Below, piece after piece: positions 1 through 8,697 of a stretch of DNA of 64,000 nucleotides (within the stretch, counting starts at the first letter, position 1; the number at the start of each line of letters is the position of its first letter). Position numbers and translations under genes: made by a program. Below the pieces are notes generated by a model. It was given only the letters and a program-made list of their open reading frames with translations, ran no database searches and was not told the DNA's origin. Source of the stretch: an uncultured Verrucomicrobiales bacterium (lineage in GTDB: Bacteria > Verrucomicrobiota > Verrucomicrobiia > Verrucomicrobiales > Akkermansiaceae); assembly GCA_947039485.1 (NCBI GenBank), contig CAMQZC010000001.1, positions 1 through 64,000 of the forward strand. Direction: 5' to 3'.

Positions 1-2
1 TT

Positions 3-1151
3 TTGGAGAGATTTAGCATCTACCGCCTGCCAGCAGCGCAGGAACCCAAGGGCGGTCTCTATGTCCACGCCGTGAGCGTGGGGGAGGCATTTATCGCCCT
101 GAAATTCATCAAAGAGTGGCACAAAAAGCATGATGAGCCCGTCGTGCTGGCGCTCTCGACCGCCACAGGGCATCAGGTTGCGCGTGAGATGCGCCTACCC
201 AATCTGCGTGTCCTCTACGCGCCACTCGATGTGCCGGGGCTGCCTCGACGCGCGCTCAATCGCTTTGCACCACGTGCCGTGGTGCTCATCGAGGCTGAGC
301 TCTGGCCCAACTTTGCTGAGATATGCCACAGCCGCCAGATACCCCTGCTGATGCTCAATGCCCGGCTCTCCCCTCGCTCTGAGGGACGCTATGCCAAGAT
401 TCGCAGCATTACCGAGCTGCTCTTCTCTCGTCTCAATGCCATGGGTGCACAAAATGAGCGCGATGTCGCTCGCTTTGCTCGTATCGGTATCCGCCCTGAG
501 ATTATCAGCGTCACTGGGAGCATCAAGTTTGACGTGCTGGGTGACCAAGTACCAATAAAGCGTGAGGACTTTGCCTCAATTTTGCAGAGCCTTGCTCAGG
601 GCAAGCCTGTTGTACTCGCCGCCTCAACCCACGCAGGCGAGGAGCTCGCTATCGCTAGTTCTATCCGCGCGGCAGGTGCCTTTCCCCTCATCGTCCCACG
701 TCATGCCGAGAGGCGAGAGGATGTGCTTGCAGATCTTTCAAACGCTGGCTTTAGCGTTGCGCTGCGCAGCCGTGGAGAGCTAGCCCCCTGCGACTGCTAC
801 GTCGCTGATACCACAGGAGAGCTGCGCGACTGGACGCAATTTGCCCAAGTGGTCGTCATTGGCAAGAGCTTCCTTGCTCAGGGTGGACAAAACCCCGTTG
901 AGGCTATTGCCGCTGGCATTCCTGTGATTGTTGGACCCAATATGAGCAATTTTTCCGACCTGTTACAACTCCTGCGTGATGTAGGTGGTGTGGCTCAGGT
1001 GGAGCTCCCAGAACTCTCATCCACTATTAGCAAGCTGCTCCACGACGAGGAGCTGCGCAAGGCTCAGTGCGATGCAGCCCTCTCAACATTGACCCCGCAC
1101 GCAGGCGCGACCACACGCAGTGTGGAACTTGTTGAGAAATATTACTGCTAA
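3..1151 (+). CDS. kdtA: 3-deoxy-D-manno-octulosonic acid (Kdo) transferase, 5' truncated by window edge
   Basis: Transfers Kdo from CMP-Kdo onto lipid A precursor at the inner membrane, the first step of LPS core assembly. About 382 residues are visible, whereas the family usually has about 420. The missing part is the N-terminal membrane anchor and the start of the acceptor domain, so the true start lies left of the window and the TTG at 3 is only the first in-frame start-like codon. Near the visible N-terminus is the HAVSVGEA motif, which holds the family's catalytic glutamate. Near residue 300 is GGQNPVEAIAAGIPVIVGP, the GT-B donor-binding motif of this family. The next gene starts directly after its stop codon. 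kdsB at 58136-58957 makes its donor substrate. Confidence 0.93.
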   Translation: MERFSIYRLPAAQEPKGGLYVHAVSVGEAFIALKFIKEWHKKHDEPVVLALSTATGHQVAREMRLPNLRVLYAPLDVPGLPRRALNRFAPRAVVLIEAELWPNFAEICHSRQIPLLMLNARLSPRSEGRYAKIRSITELLFSRLNAMGAQNERDVARFARIGIRPEIISVTGSIKFDVLGDQVPIKREDFASILQSLAQGKPVVLAASTHAGEELAIASSIRAAGAFPLIVPRHAERREDVLADLSNAGFSVALRSRGELAPCDCYVADTTGELRDWTQFAQVVVIGKSFLAQGGQNPVEAIAAGIPVIVGPNMSNFSDLLQLLRDVGGVAQVELPELSSTISKLLHDEELRKAQCDAALSTLTPHAGATTRSVELVEKYYC

Positions 1152-1739
1152 TTGCTCATATCAAGTCGCATGCACTTACGCTCCTCATACAACAAATTAG
1201 TTCAACGCGTGGATGCCCATCTGCGCGCGCGACGTCAGCAAGGCAAGTGGGAGAAATATCTGCCCGAGTCAATTTTTGACCCCCATCTCTGGCTCTGGGA
1301 GAGGGAAAGCGTCGCTTGTGGCATCGCTTGGGGGGGAGCAATTGCTCTTACTCCGATTCCCATGCAGACGATTGCGGCACTGCTCATTTGCATCACGAGG
1401 CGCGCCAATGTGCCCATGGGTGTCTGTACCTGCTGGATTACCATCCCTGGCTATCAAGTTATCGTATGGCCGCTGCAGTGGATGCTTGGTGCTAGCCTGC
1501 TCTCACGGCTCACAGACTTGAGCTCGGGGGCTACCTGGGAGCTCATGCAGCGCGCATCATCCGCGGCAGGGCAAGGCTTTGATGCCATGTTTGCCTGCCT
1601 TTGCGAGGTTGATATGATGATTTTTGCGCTGGAGTTTTTGATGGGCTGCCTGATTAGCTCAGCATGCGTTTGGCTGCTTTTTTATGGGCTGGTCAAGATG
1701 CTGCCCAAGCGCGTATTCCCCGCGGCAGACGAGAGCTAA
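1152..1739 (+). CDS. DUF2062 family membrane protein
   Basis: A 195-residue protein with a basic N-terminal segment, then hydrophobic helices around residues 55-80, 95-115 and 155-185. The Gly/Pro-rich stretch GIAWGGAIALTPIPMQTIAA matches the conserved core of DUF2062 proteins, small integral membrane proteins often found near envelope glycosyltransferases. It starts with TTG immediately after the kdtA stop, or possibly at ATG 1170 (residue 7). The arrangement implies translation coupled to kdtA. The biochemical function is unknown; a role in envelope polymer handling is only suggested by position. Confidence 0.75.
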   Translation: MLISSRMHLRSSYNKLVQRVDAHLRARRQQGKWEKYLPESIFDPHLWLWERESVACGIAWGGAIALTPIPMQTIAALLICITRRANVPMGVCTCWITIPGYQVIVWPLQWMLGASLLSRLTDLSSGATWELMQRASSAAGQGFDAMFACLCEVDMMIFALEFLMGCLISSACVWLLFYGLVKMLPKRVFPAADES

Positions 1740-1767
1740 TCTCTCGCTGCAATGGTTGATGCTATTG

Positions 1768-1790
1768 AGCTCCGCCCCTTAGGCGAAGCT
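1768..1790 (-). terminator. possible weak hairpin at the dnaA stop codon
   Basis: Nine-base arms 1768-1776 and 1782-1790 with one mismatch and a 5-base loop span the dnaA stop codon, between the converging DUF2062 and dnaA genes. No clear T-run follows, so this is a weak candidate. Confidence 0.3.
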
Positions 1791-3176
1791 ATTGCTCATG
1801 CGCTCGACGAGACCACGCAGGCTGGAGTCCTTCTCCATCTTACGCTCAATTGTCTTTGCTGCATGAATAACTGTACCGTGGTCGCGACCGCCAAAGGCGG
1901 CACCAATGTCTTGGAGTGAGAGCTCCGTGCACTTGCGGCTGATGTACATAGCAAGCTGACGAGGATGGGCGATGTTGGCGGTGCGGCGGCGACCGTTGAT
2001 CTCGCTCACCTTGATGTCAAAGGCCTCGGCAACGCGGTTTTGGATGTCTTCAATGCTCACGCGGCGCATGTTGTCCTCCTGCAGGAGGTCACGCAGCTGC
2101 ACACGAATCTCCTCGAGATTGGGCTGACGCTGCGCAAAGGATGCATAGATAGCAGCACGTGTGAGTGCTCCCTCAAGGCGGCGCACGGAGCAGGTGATGT
2201 TATCGGCTAGGAAATTGAGAATCTCATCGCTGACCATATCGCTCTTCCACTGCTTGCGCTTGTGACGCAAGATGGCGAGGCGGGATTCTAAGCTAGGCTT
2301 GCTGATGCGTACTGCCATGCCCTGATCGAAGCGAGAGGTGAGGCGGCTGTCCATGGTGCGGATCTCACTAGCGGAGCAGTCTGCGCTGAGTACGATTTGC
2401 TTGCCTGATGCGAAGAGCGCGTTAAAGGTGTGGAAGAACTCCTCTTGCGTCTTTTCTTTGCGAGCGAGGAATTGGACATCATCAATAAGCAGTACATCAG
2501 CACGGCGGAACTTGCGGCGGAAGGCGGAGATTGCATCACCCTTCTTGCTCATCGCATCGATGTAGGCGTTGGTGAAGTCTTCGCTGGTCACATAGAGCAC
2601 CTTCTTCTGCTCGTTCTGAGCGATGATGGCGTTGCCAATGGCTTGGAGGAGGTGAGTCTTGCCCAGTCCTGAGCCACCGTGGATGAAGAGAGGGTTGTAC
2701 TGGCGGCTCTCGTTGTTGACGATAGTCTGTGCGGCTGCATAGGCAAACTCGCAGTTAGGTCCGACGACGAAGTTATCAAAACGGTAGTCAGCATTAAGCC
2801 CCGAATTTTGTGATTCACGGCTGCTGCGGCGCTTGGTGCGTACCTTTGGCTTGATGTTGCTCGCAGGCTCGCTGATCAGCTCGCTAGGGCTGCTAAGGGT
2901 CTCTGACTGCTCGCTGCTATCTGATACAAACTCAATCTGGCGCGCAGCGTCGAGGACGCGGGCTGCTGAGTTGATGATATTTTGGCTGTAGTTAATCTCA
3001 ACCCAAGTGATAAGGACATCCTCAGGGTACTCGATGAGTAGTGTGGTGCCTGTATCTTGCTTTAATGATAATTGCGAAATGTAGTTATTGAAGCCGTACT
3101 CACCCACCTTTTCATGGATGCGCATGTCTTCTACGATGCGTTCCCATAAATCTTTCTCCTTTGTTGTTTGCTTCAT
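1779..3176 (-). CDS. dnaA: chromosomal replication initiator protein DnaA
   Basis: Binds DnaA boxes and melts the origin to start replication. All four domains are visible: a helical domain I beginning at LWERIVEDM, a variable linker rich in Ser/Glu, an AAA+ domain with Walker A GGSGLGKTH and Walker B VLLIDDVQF, the arginine-finger region around TSRFDQG, and a C-terminal helix-turn-helix with RRRTANIAHPRQLAMYISR and GGRDHGTVIHA. The frame stays open upstream to 3272, with further ATGs at 3209 and 3272. I chose 3176 because domain I starts right after it and the extra 32 residues are a charged, low-complexity tail. No Shine-Dalgarno sequence or short-leader promoter decides the start. Confidence 0.95.
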   Translation of the reverse strand: MKQTTKEKDLWERIVEDMRIHEKVGEYGFNNYISQLSLKQDTGTTLLIEYPEDVLITWVEINYSQNIINSAARVLDAARQIEFVSDSSEQSETLSSPSELISEPASNIKPKVRTKRRSSRESQNSGLNADYRFDNFVVGPNCEFAYAAAQTIVNNESRQYNPLFIHGGSGLGKTHLLQAIGNAIIAQNEQKKVLYVTSEDFTNAYIDAMSKKGDAISAFRRKFRRADVLLIDDVQFLARKEKTQEEFFHTFNALFASGKQIVLSADCSASEIRTMDSRLTSRFDQGMAVRISKPSLESRLAILRHKRKQWKSDMVSDEILNFLADNITCSVRRLEGALTRAAIYASFAQRQPNLEEIRVQLRDLLQEDNMRRVSIEDIQNRVAEAFDIKVSEINGRRRTANIAHPRQLAMYISRKCTELSLQDIGAAFGGRDHGTVIHAAKTIERKMEKDSSLRGLVERMSNSFA

Positions 3177-3272
3177 GTTTCTTAGTTTTTTAAAGTGTTC
3201 GTTATCCATCCTCGGTTGTGACGCCTCTGATGGATAGTCATCGCGACCCCTATTTGCTCGCTTCTCGTGCAT

Positions 3273-3577
3273 CTGTTGCTACATGGCTCGAATTGCTGTT
3301 ATCTGGCGGTACTCATCGGACCTTTTGGTCGGATAGTATCCCTCATCAGATATGGAGAATTCGAACTCTCGAGTTGCTGCTTGGCTTTGCGTTCGGGGCG
3401 CAGTGCGGTGCATAATATGACAGCTTTCCCGGATAAATAAAGTTTTTTCCGTGCCGGGTGATAGCCAGCATCACCTGCTTTCATGTTCTATGAGCGTTCC
3501 ACAATATAGGATTTTTTTTTGATGAGGTCGGAGAAGTTTAAGTTTTGCTGATTGTTTATTTGCCTCATTTTCCGCCC
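3273..3577. other. dnaA upstream gap, no gene seen
   Basis: About 300 bases with no convincing coding frame. It holds a small hairpin (GGTGAT 3457-3462 pairing with ATCACC 3470-3475), T/A-rich stretches near 3510-3580, and a minus-strand TATTAT at about 3410-3415 that could be a -10 for dnaA. I found no cluster of TTATCCACA-like DnaA boxes, so an origin here is not supported. Confidence 0.5.
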
Positions 3578-3621
3578 CAAAAAAACCTTCTAAATCAGCA
3601 TTAAGGGCTGCTGTAGAAGGT
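3578..3621 (-). terminator. rho-independent terminator of thiL
   Basis: Outer stem 3585-3592 with 3614-3621 (8 bp) and inner stem 3596-3600 with 3609-3613 (5 bp). Read on the minus strand it runs into a T-run (the A-run at 3578-3585). It sits about 60 bases past the thiL stop. Confidence 0.7.
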
Positions 3622-3678
3622 ATTTTAGATGTTGCGAAAAGCTCTTTAAGAGTGTTTCTTCTTTAGATTTTTTTCGTT

Positions 3679-4605
3679 TTAAGTTGTTGTTGGTAAATTA
3701 TTTGTACTGTTGTTAAAGTGCTGCCATCCCCCTTCTCGTTTTTCCTGCTTGTTCTCTGCGTTGGCTGCGGTGATTTCACCGATGGCGCAGATGTCGAGTT
3801 GTGCTTGAGTTTGCTGCAGCTGTACCCAAGTCTTAGCTGAGAAGCAGAGGAGTAATTCATAGTCCTCGCCATCAGACATACCCTCTGAGCTGCTGCATCC
3901 TGCGTGGAGGGGGAGTGCTGCCTCATGAATCGTGTAAGAGCAGCCAGAGGCCTCTGCGAGTCGTTCCAAATCGGTAGAAAGTCCGTCGGAGAGATCCATC
4001 ATCGCGCTGGGGACGAGTCCGCACTCGATGAGTTGACGCGCCAGCTTCAGTCGGGGCTCAAAACTTAGATGCCTGCCGCTCTCAAAGGATCCCCCAAGCT
4101 TGCCTGAGACGCAGATGACATCCCCAACTTGTGCTGTGGAGCGCAGGATGGCTCGCTCTCGCTCAACGCGCCCTGTGAGCGCGATGTTGATGATGAGCCC
4201 ATCATGCGGTAGAGATGAGGTTTCTCCGCCAGCGATGGAGATGCCGTAGCGCTCGGCTAGGGGGCAGATTCCGAGCTCGTAGAGCTTGGCCACGTAGCTC
4301 ATGCTGCGTGAGGGGTGGACGAGTAGGGTAACGAGGGCATGGCATGGCAGACCACCCATCGCGGCAATGTCGGAGATGGCACGTGCTAGAGCCTTTCGGC
4401 CGACGAGGGCAGGGTCCGTGTCGCGCAGGAAGTGCATCCCCTCAACGACGACATCTGTCTTGAGCAGGATATCCCATTGATCATCACCTCGCACGACAGC
4501 GCAGTCATCGCCAGCCGCCACGAGTAGCTCTGGATTGCTGGGTAGATTGGCGAGGAGTTGGCGCAGGATGGCGTTCTCTCCGAGTTGGGCTAGCGTAGGG
4601 CTCAT
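3679..4605 (-). CDS. thiL: thiamine-monophosphate kinase
   Basis: Phosphorylates thiamine monophosphate with ATP to give thiamine diphosphate, the last step of cofactor synthesis, in the cytosol. The 308-residue length fits the family. Diagnostic segments are AAGDDCAVV and LLKTDVVVEGMHF (Mg/ATP-binding acidic residues), then a Gly-rich AISDIAAMGG segment and MMDLSDGLSTDL further on. The last dozen residues are a low-complexity Asn/Thr tail. Its start overlaps the end of the upstream CPBP protease by 4 bases (ATGA), so the two are translationally coupled. A hairpin terminator lies downstream at 3578-3621. Confidence 0.93.
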   Translation of the reverse strand: MSPTLAQLGENAILRQLLANLPSNPELLVAAGDDCAVVRGDDQWDILLKTDVVVEGMHFLRDTDPALVGRKALARAISDIAAMGGLPCHALVTLLVHPSRSMSYVAKLYELGICPLAERYGISIAGGETSSLPHDGLIINIALTGRVERERAILRSTAQVGDVICVSGKLGGSFESGRHLSFEPRLKLARQLIECGLVPSAMMDLSDGLSTDLERLAEASGCSYTIHEAALPLHAGCSSSEGMSDGEDYELLLCFSAKTWVQLQQTQAQLDICAIGEITAANAENKQEKREGGWQHFNNSTNNLPTTT

Positions 4606-5573
4606 GCTTGTGCTGGCTTGGGGATCTTGACGTAGCTAATCTCGACGACAGGGGCGATGCTAGGGTGTTCCTTGATGGCTTTTCCCTCAGCTTGCACCTC
4701 AGTTTTTTGCTCAGTTTTTTCGTCTTCTACGTATTGCTGAATCATGGGTAGGCAGATGATTGCAATGACCGAGATGCCATTAAAGATAGCGTGGATTGCG
4801 ATGGGTAGCCAGATGGATTGCGCACGCTCATAGGCGAGGCAGAGCAAGATGGCAAAGATGCTCAGGGGGAGAATCTGAAGGAGTGAGGTATGAATCGCGC
4901 CAAAGAGCAGGGAGCTCGCGAGGATAGCTGGCCACATGCCGCATGCGCGTTTGAGACAGTTGTAGATGAATCCGCGGAAGAGAATCTCCTCACAGATGGG
5001 TGCGATCACGACGCTAGCGATAATCATGTAGACGAGTTCCTCCCCTGTCGCTTTTTTGGCCGCCTCAACGATTTCTTGTAGGGCTGGGCTCTGGGTGAGT
5101 TCAATGAGGTATTGATTGAGTCCCGAGTACTCTATATTAATATTGATGATGTTGAGACCAATAATGGGTAGAGTCAGCCAGCCCAAGATACTAAGCCAAT
5201 CCATATGAGCACGCCTCGGGGCAGGCAGCGCAAAAAAGCGCAGCAGAACTGGCAGGTATATGATCGTGTTCAAGAAGATGATAGAGAGACCAAAGCTGTT
5301 GGTCTGATCCTCAGTTGGCTCTAAAAACAGCCCGCTGAGATAGAGGGGCGTCATGAAGCAGAGCATGACAATGCAGATGATGTAGTCGCCGTTGCGGGGG
5401 AAGGCTCCATCTCTATAACCTGAGGGGTAGTAGCTAGGGGAGAGCTCATGGCCTCGTAGCTTAGAGGTGAAGGCTTTGACTAGTCCTACTAGGCAGATGA
5501 GAACAGAAGCAATCAAGCAGAAGGTAGTGATTATCACATAGGGGGGCTTATTAGCCAGCATCTCGGGCATCAT
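4602..5573 (-). CDS. CPBP (CAAX/Abi) family intramembrane metalloprotease
   Basis: A 323-residue polytopic membrane protein with about eight hydrophobic segments. The two signature motifs of the CPBP family are present: APICEEILFRGF (the EExxxR motif) and FGAIHTS, followed later by HAIFN (the metal-binding His motifs). Family members cleave prenylated or other membrane substrates or act in bacteriocin self-immunity; the substrate here is unknown. The C-terminal 50 residues are charged and cytosolic-looking. Two adjacent ATGs (5573 and 5570) are possible starts. A promoter at 5583-5611 predicts a leader of only about 3-6 nt. It overlaps thiL by 4 bases. Confidence 0.88.
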   Translation of the reverse strand: MMPEMLANKPPYVIITTFCLIASVLICLVGLVKAFTSKLRGHELSPSYYPSGYRDGAFPRNGDYIICIVMLCFMTPLYLSGLFLEPTEDQTNSFGLSIIFLNTIIYLPVLLRFFALPAPRRAHMDWLSILGWLTLPIIGLNIININIEYSGLNQYLIELTQSPALQEIVEAAKKATGEELVYMIIASVVIAPICEEILFRGFIYNCLKRACGMWPAILASSLLFGAIHTSLLQILPLSIFAILLCLAYERAQSIWLPIAIHAIFNGISVIAIICLPMIQQYVEDEKTEQKTEVQAEGKAIKEHPSIAPVVEISYVKIPKPAQA

Positions 5574-5582
5574 GATAGCTTT

Positions 5583-5611
5583 ATCCTATCATGACCGCAG
5601 GCGACTCACAA
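5583..5611 (-). promoter_or_regulatory. promoter of the CPBP-thiL operon
   Basis: On the minus strand: -35 TTGTGA (5606-5611), 17-bp spacer, -10 TAGGAT (5583-5588). It ends 9 bases before the ATG at 5573, so the leader should be about 3 nt. It is divergent from the promoter at 5632-5660. Confidence 0.6.
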
Positions 5612-5631
5612 GTCTAAAGCCCCTTTTGGGC

Positions 5632-5660
5632 TTGCAAATCAGGGGCTGAGACGCTATGCT
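5632..5660 (+). promoter_or_regulatory. promoter giving a near-leaderless transcript
   Basis: -35 TTGCAA (5632-5637), 17-bp spacer, -10 TATGCT (5655-5660). The -10 overlaps the upstream in-frame ATG at 5656, so the usable start is the ATG at 5668, one base past the predicted transcription start. Confidence 0.6.
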
Positions 5661-5667
5661 TCACGAG

Positions 5668-6564
5668 ATGAATTTACGCGATAAACTCCACGAGATACTC
5701 CCTAGCCTCTTACCCAAGAGTGAGGCTGAGTCCATCAAGGGCAAGGAGCTCATCGCGCGCGTGCGTGCTGTGCTGGGGGATGACTACTCCGATCAGAGCC
5801 TGCGCTCACAGTTCTCCTTCCTCGTGCTCGATGACCTCTCCTGCCTCGCGCGTGTTGAGAATGGTCAGGGCTACTACCTACGCTCCGAGGAGGAGGCTAC
5901 CAGCTCACTACACCGTATGTTTGAGGCTGCGAGCAGCCCTGAGGCTAATGACCCCTATCGCAAGGCTCTCGCACTGGCTGTGCGACTCTACGATACCGCG
6001 GGTCTCGGCGCCTTTGTCTACCCAGTGGAGGAGGATGAGTCATGGGCGCATCCTGATGTGGTTGCCGTGCACTGGCCAGCTGGACGCTGGGAGGATGGTG
6101 CCTATATTTTTGAAGGAGATGATCTGCAGGCGAGTTACTGCTCTGTCTGCGTGGCAGTGGCTGATAGTGATGAGAGCTGCCGGCGTGCCTTTTTCCGCGC
6201 TCTGGCCTGCGGTGGCTGGTCGCAGCAGGCTGAGTTGCTGTTGCTGGGGATTGACGAGTTGCCTGAGGAGGAGCTCGCCCAGCTGGCTGCTCGCTATGGT
6301 GTGGGGGTGCGTTGCATTGAGCTGGATCAAGAGATTTTGGATAGCTTAGCTGCGGCCGATACTATCTTCCGCGCCTCGGCCACAGAGGCTCGCGCGCTCA
6401 TTGAGCAGCTGCCCCAGCGCAGCATTGCCGCGGCACGCCACAAGGCGATGCAGCTGCCTCAGTCGGGGACGCGCCCCGATATTGATGCCTTGCTTGGCTG
6501 GGCTGAGAGCTGCCTTGCCAAGGGTCGTGTCGAGAGCTACGAGCTGCGCGTTGCCGTTAATTAA
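5668..6564 (+). CDS. uncharacterised protein, possibly HTH plus nuclease-like fold (COG2958-like)
   Basis: A cytosolic protein of 298 residues that I do not recognise with certainty. The N-terminal 75 residues look like a winged-helix module (alternating helices, then LVLDDLSCLARVENGQGYYL, which reads like a wing). The middle part contains WAHPDVVAVHWP, resembling the PDVVGV-type segment of COG2958 proteins, which have an HTH domain and a restriction-endonuclease-like fold. The C-terminus is helical and acidic. The start at 5668 is chosen because the promoter -10 covers the earlier ATG at 5656. Its 3' end overlaps the converging gene by 4 bases. The functional assignment is tentative. Confidence 0.7.
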   Translation: MNLRDKLHEILPSLLPKSEAESIKGKELIARVRAVLGDDYSDQSLRSQFSFLVLDDLSCLARVENGQGYYLRSEEEATSSLHRMFEAASSPEANDPYRKALALAVRLYDTAGLGAFVYPVEEDESWAHPDVVAVHWPAGRWEDGAYIFEGDDLQASYCSVCVAVADSDESCRRAFFRALACGGWSQQAELLLLGIDELPEEELAQLAARYGVGVRCIELDQEILDSLAAADTIFRASATEARALIEQLPQRSIAAARHKAMQLPQSGTRPDIDALLGWAESCLAKGRVESYELRVAVN

Positions 6565-7472
6565 AAGCTGCTGCGTCGCAGGGGGCTATCCTGAGCCTTG
6601 AGGTAGGCCGCAACCCCTGTGCGTGGGTAGCGCAGATCATTGTGCACATATTGCTTTAGCAGGCGCAGGGCGCGCTGCTCAGAGCCAAAGATTTCCTTAA
6701 CGCTCATCCTCTCATTAGCAGGGGGGGCGAGCTTGTTTTGCAGGGCAAAGAGCAGGCAGCAGAGCGAGGGTACGCGCTGAGCTGGGTCTGCAAAGAGCTT
6801 GCGCCCGAGCACCCACGCCTCCTGCTCTCGACCGCGGATGCGGCAGAGACTGTAGAACTGCATGCGCTCGTATACGGAGCTTGCGCCGTGCTCAACGGCC
6901 GCTTTGTAGGCCTCTGCAGCCTTGCTAAACTCTGGGTAGCGATGGATGTTGGCGTGATGATCACCCAGCCTTGCATAAATCAATGCGCTGCTGGGATTGT
7001 TGGCAATGCCATCACGCAGGAATTGCTCCGCGCGATGGATGTAGTAGCGCATGCTGCGCGCACGCTCATCGGCAGGCAGATCATGCTGGGAGTTGATATC
7101 GCCAGCAGCATTGCTCGACATGTCATTAGCCGCAGCTGTCCAAAATTGCTCTCGCTTGGGGCAGAGCGTGGACATCTGCTCATAGCGCAGCTCAAGTCGA
7201 GTCCAGTCGCGGGTCGACCAAGCGGCCGTGGCATCGAGCGAGAGAATCTCTGCTGCGATGGCGCGCAGTCCACCGAGGCTAAAGAAGGCGAGCTGCTGGG
7301 AGAGCGCATCGCCGCCCTTGATGCTCACCGGGGGCCGAAGAAGATCTTGCTGCTTCATGCGATGCTCGATCGCACGGTTAATGGGCAGCATGGTGAGCCC
7401 AAAGATCGCGCAGGCGATGAGGCTGGTAAGGCCGATGAACCAGCTCTGCTTACAATAGCTTCTCATGCACAT
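6561..7472 (-). CDS. membrane-anchored TPR-like protein of unknown function
   Basis: 303 residues. A single N-terminal hydrophobic segment (about residues 10-30) anchors the protein, and the rest is alpha-helical. The segment NPSSALIYARLGDHHANIHRYPEFSKAAEAYKAAVEHGAS has the spacing of a tetratricopeptide repeat (quoted only to mark residues about 160-200). No catalytic motif is visible. It lies 2 bases downstream of the PanE-like reductase gene and is probably cotranscribed with it. TPR proteins usually scaffold other proteins; the partner here is unknown. Confidence 0.7.
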   Translation of the reverse strand: MCMRSYCKQSWFIGLTSLIACAIFGLTMLPINRAIEHRMKQQDLLRPPVSIKGGDALSQQLAFFSLGGLRAIAAEILSLDATAAWSTRDWTRLELRYEQMSTLCPKREQFWTAAANDMSSNAAGDINSQHDLPADERARSMRYYIHRAEQFLRDGIANNPSSALIYARLGDHHANIHRYPEFSKAAEAYKAAVEHGASSVYERMQFYSLCRIRGREQEAWVLGRKLFADPAQRVPSLCCLLFALQNKLAPPANERMSVKEIFGSEQRALRLLKQYVHNDLRYPRTGVAAYLKAQDSPLRRSSF

Positions 7473-7474
7473 CC

Positions 7475-8392
7475 TTAGCTCTGAGCCAATCGCTCGCGGA
7501 TATCAGCTGCAAGTTGCTCCCAGACCGGGACAGGGCAGTTGATTTCATGGGCTTTTTCTAAGCAGATACCCCAGATTGCGGGGTACTCAACGGGACGTCC
7601 TTTATTATAGTCGACAGCAGAGCTAGGGATAAACTCGCCCATTTTACTGGTGCGCTCAAACTGCTTCTCTACGATGTCATCGGGCATGGGATAGCCGCGC
7701 ATCTGTGAGCAGAGATAGACCTCCTCCATGATGCTGCGGGCACGCTGCACCTGCTCGGGCATGGTGAAGAGCTTCTTGATGCTAATACCACCCAGCGCAA
7801 GGCAGAGTCCGTTGAAGGGGATGTTCCAGCCAAGCTTGTGCCAGAGTATCTGCTCGGCCTGCTCAAAGGCGCGGCAGCGGATATTGGCATGGTTGAACAT
7901 GGCGCTGAGGCTCTCTGCCATTGCCATGCTTTGTTCACTGAGCTTGCTGGGGGCAATCTGCACATCATTGCCTCCTGTGTGCCCAATCTTGCCCGGGCTC
8001 TCCATCATGCAGCAGATAAAGCACAGCGCGATAAAGATGCGCTCAGGATCGACAATCTCGGCGATAGCCGCATCATTGCCCATGCCATTCTGCATGGTCA
8101 TCACCACGCTCTTGCTGTGGAGTAGGGGGGGGAGGGCTGTTGCGAGGATTGCGTTGTTGGTGCTCTTGAGGCAGACGAGCACGAGCTCGACAGGACCGCA
8201 GTCCTCAGGGCTGCAAAAGACCTGTGGATGCTCAAGATGTTGCAAGACACCATTGCTCATGACATCAAGTCCATGCTCGCGCGTAGGCTCATAGGCTGAG
8301 CGCATGATAAAGGATACATCCTCTCCAGCTTGGGCGAGCTGCATACCATAGTAACAACCTAGTGCACCAGCTCCTAATATCGCTATTTTCAT
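7475..8392 (-). CDS. ketopantoate reductase family protein (2-dehydropantoate 2-reductase-like)
   Basis: PanE-type enzymes reduce ketopantoate to pantoate with NADPH in pantothenate/CoA synthesis. The 305-residue protein starts with a Rossmann motif, KIAILGAGALGCYYG. It has VCLKSTNN (family lysine) and MTMQNGMGND, and in the C-terminal helical domain WHKLGWNIPFNGLCL with the conserved Lys/Asn pattern. Many paralogues in this family act on other 2-keto acids, so the exact substrate is not certain. The start is supported by a promoter that ends 7 bases before the ATG. The downstream TPR-like gene follows after 2 bases. Confidence 0.85.
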   Translation of the reverse strand: MKIAILGAGALGCYYGMQLAQAGEDVSFIMRSAYEPTREHGLDVMSNGVLQHLEHPQVFCSPEDCGPVELVLVCLKSTNNAILATALPPLLHSKSVVMTMQNGMGNDAAIAEIVDPERIFIALCFICCMMESPGKIGHTGGNDVQIAPSKLSEQSMAMAESLSAMFNHANIRCRAFEQAEQILWHKLGWNIPFNGLCLALGGISIKKLFTMPEQVQRARSIMEEVYLCSQMRGYPMPDDIVEKQFERTSKMGEFIPSSAVDYNKGRPVEYPAIWGICLEKAHEINCPVPVWEQLAADIRERLAQS

Positions 8393-8399
8393 GCCAGAG

Positions 8400-8428
8400 A
8401 GCTTAGCATGTGGAGGCTCTCATGGCAA
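8400..8428 (-). promoter_or_regulatory. promoter of the PanE-like gene, near-leaderless
   Basis: Minus strand: -35 TTGCCA (8423-8428), 17-bp spacer, -10 TAAGCT (8400-8405), 7 bases before the ATG at 8392. Predicted leader about 1 nt. Confidence 0.6.
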
Positions 8429-8457
8429 TAAAAAAGGACGGCTGCCAGCTTTTGAGC

Positions 8458-8486
8458 TTGCAACTGGTGTCGCAATAGGGTATTAC
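8458..8486 (+). promoter_or_regulatory. promoter of the small basic protein gene
   Basis: -35 TTGCAA (8458-8463), 17-bp spacer, -10 TATTAC (8481-8486). The predicted leader is about 45 nt, longer than at most promoters in this window, and contains the inverted motif GGAGGCTTACTCC-like segment near 8507-8519. Confidence 0.5.
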
Positions 8487-8537
8487 ATATGCATCTCGTA
8501 AACAACGGAGGCTTACTCCTACAAACAGAACAATACA

Positions 8538-8666
8538 ATGGGTCAACAACACCGTAAAGAAACAAAGCGCCGTCGTCGCACAGCTTATATCAAACGCCAG
8601 AAGGAAATTATCAAAATTGCTCGTTCGAGCAAGGCTGTCCCTCTTGCAAAAAAAGTTAGCAAGTAA
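8538..8666 (+). CDS. 42-residue, very basic conserved-looking small protein
   Basis: Encodes a 42-residue protein that is more than one third Lys/Arg and has only two acidic residues. The first half contains KETKRRRRTAYIKRQKE, typical of an RNA-binding helix, and the C-terminus ends in AKKVSK. It has its own promoter (8458-8486) and a strong terminator 30 bases past the stop, so it is an independent small transcript. The composition is that of a ribosome-associated protein (compare bTHX or bS21), but I cannot assign it to a named family. It may be a lineage-specific ribosomal or nucleoid protein. Confidence 0.8.
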   Translation: MGQQHRKETKRRRRTAYIKRQKEIIKIARSSKAVPLAKKVSK

Positions 8667-8697
8667 GGACTTGTTGATAGATTAAACATTATCATGA

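Noticed and set aside
3330..3380. tRNA- or tmRNA-like T-arm (GAGAATTCGAACTCTC)
   Set aside because: The arm resembles TTCGAA of a T-loop, but no acceptor stem, D-arm or anticodon arm can be folded around it.
3273..3660. Origin of replication next to dnaA
   Set aside because: The gap is partly A/T-rich and has hairpins, but I found no cluster of TTATCCACA-like boxes; the only near match is TTATCCATC inside the dnaA frame.
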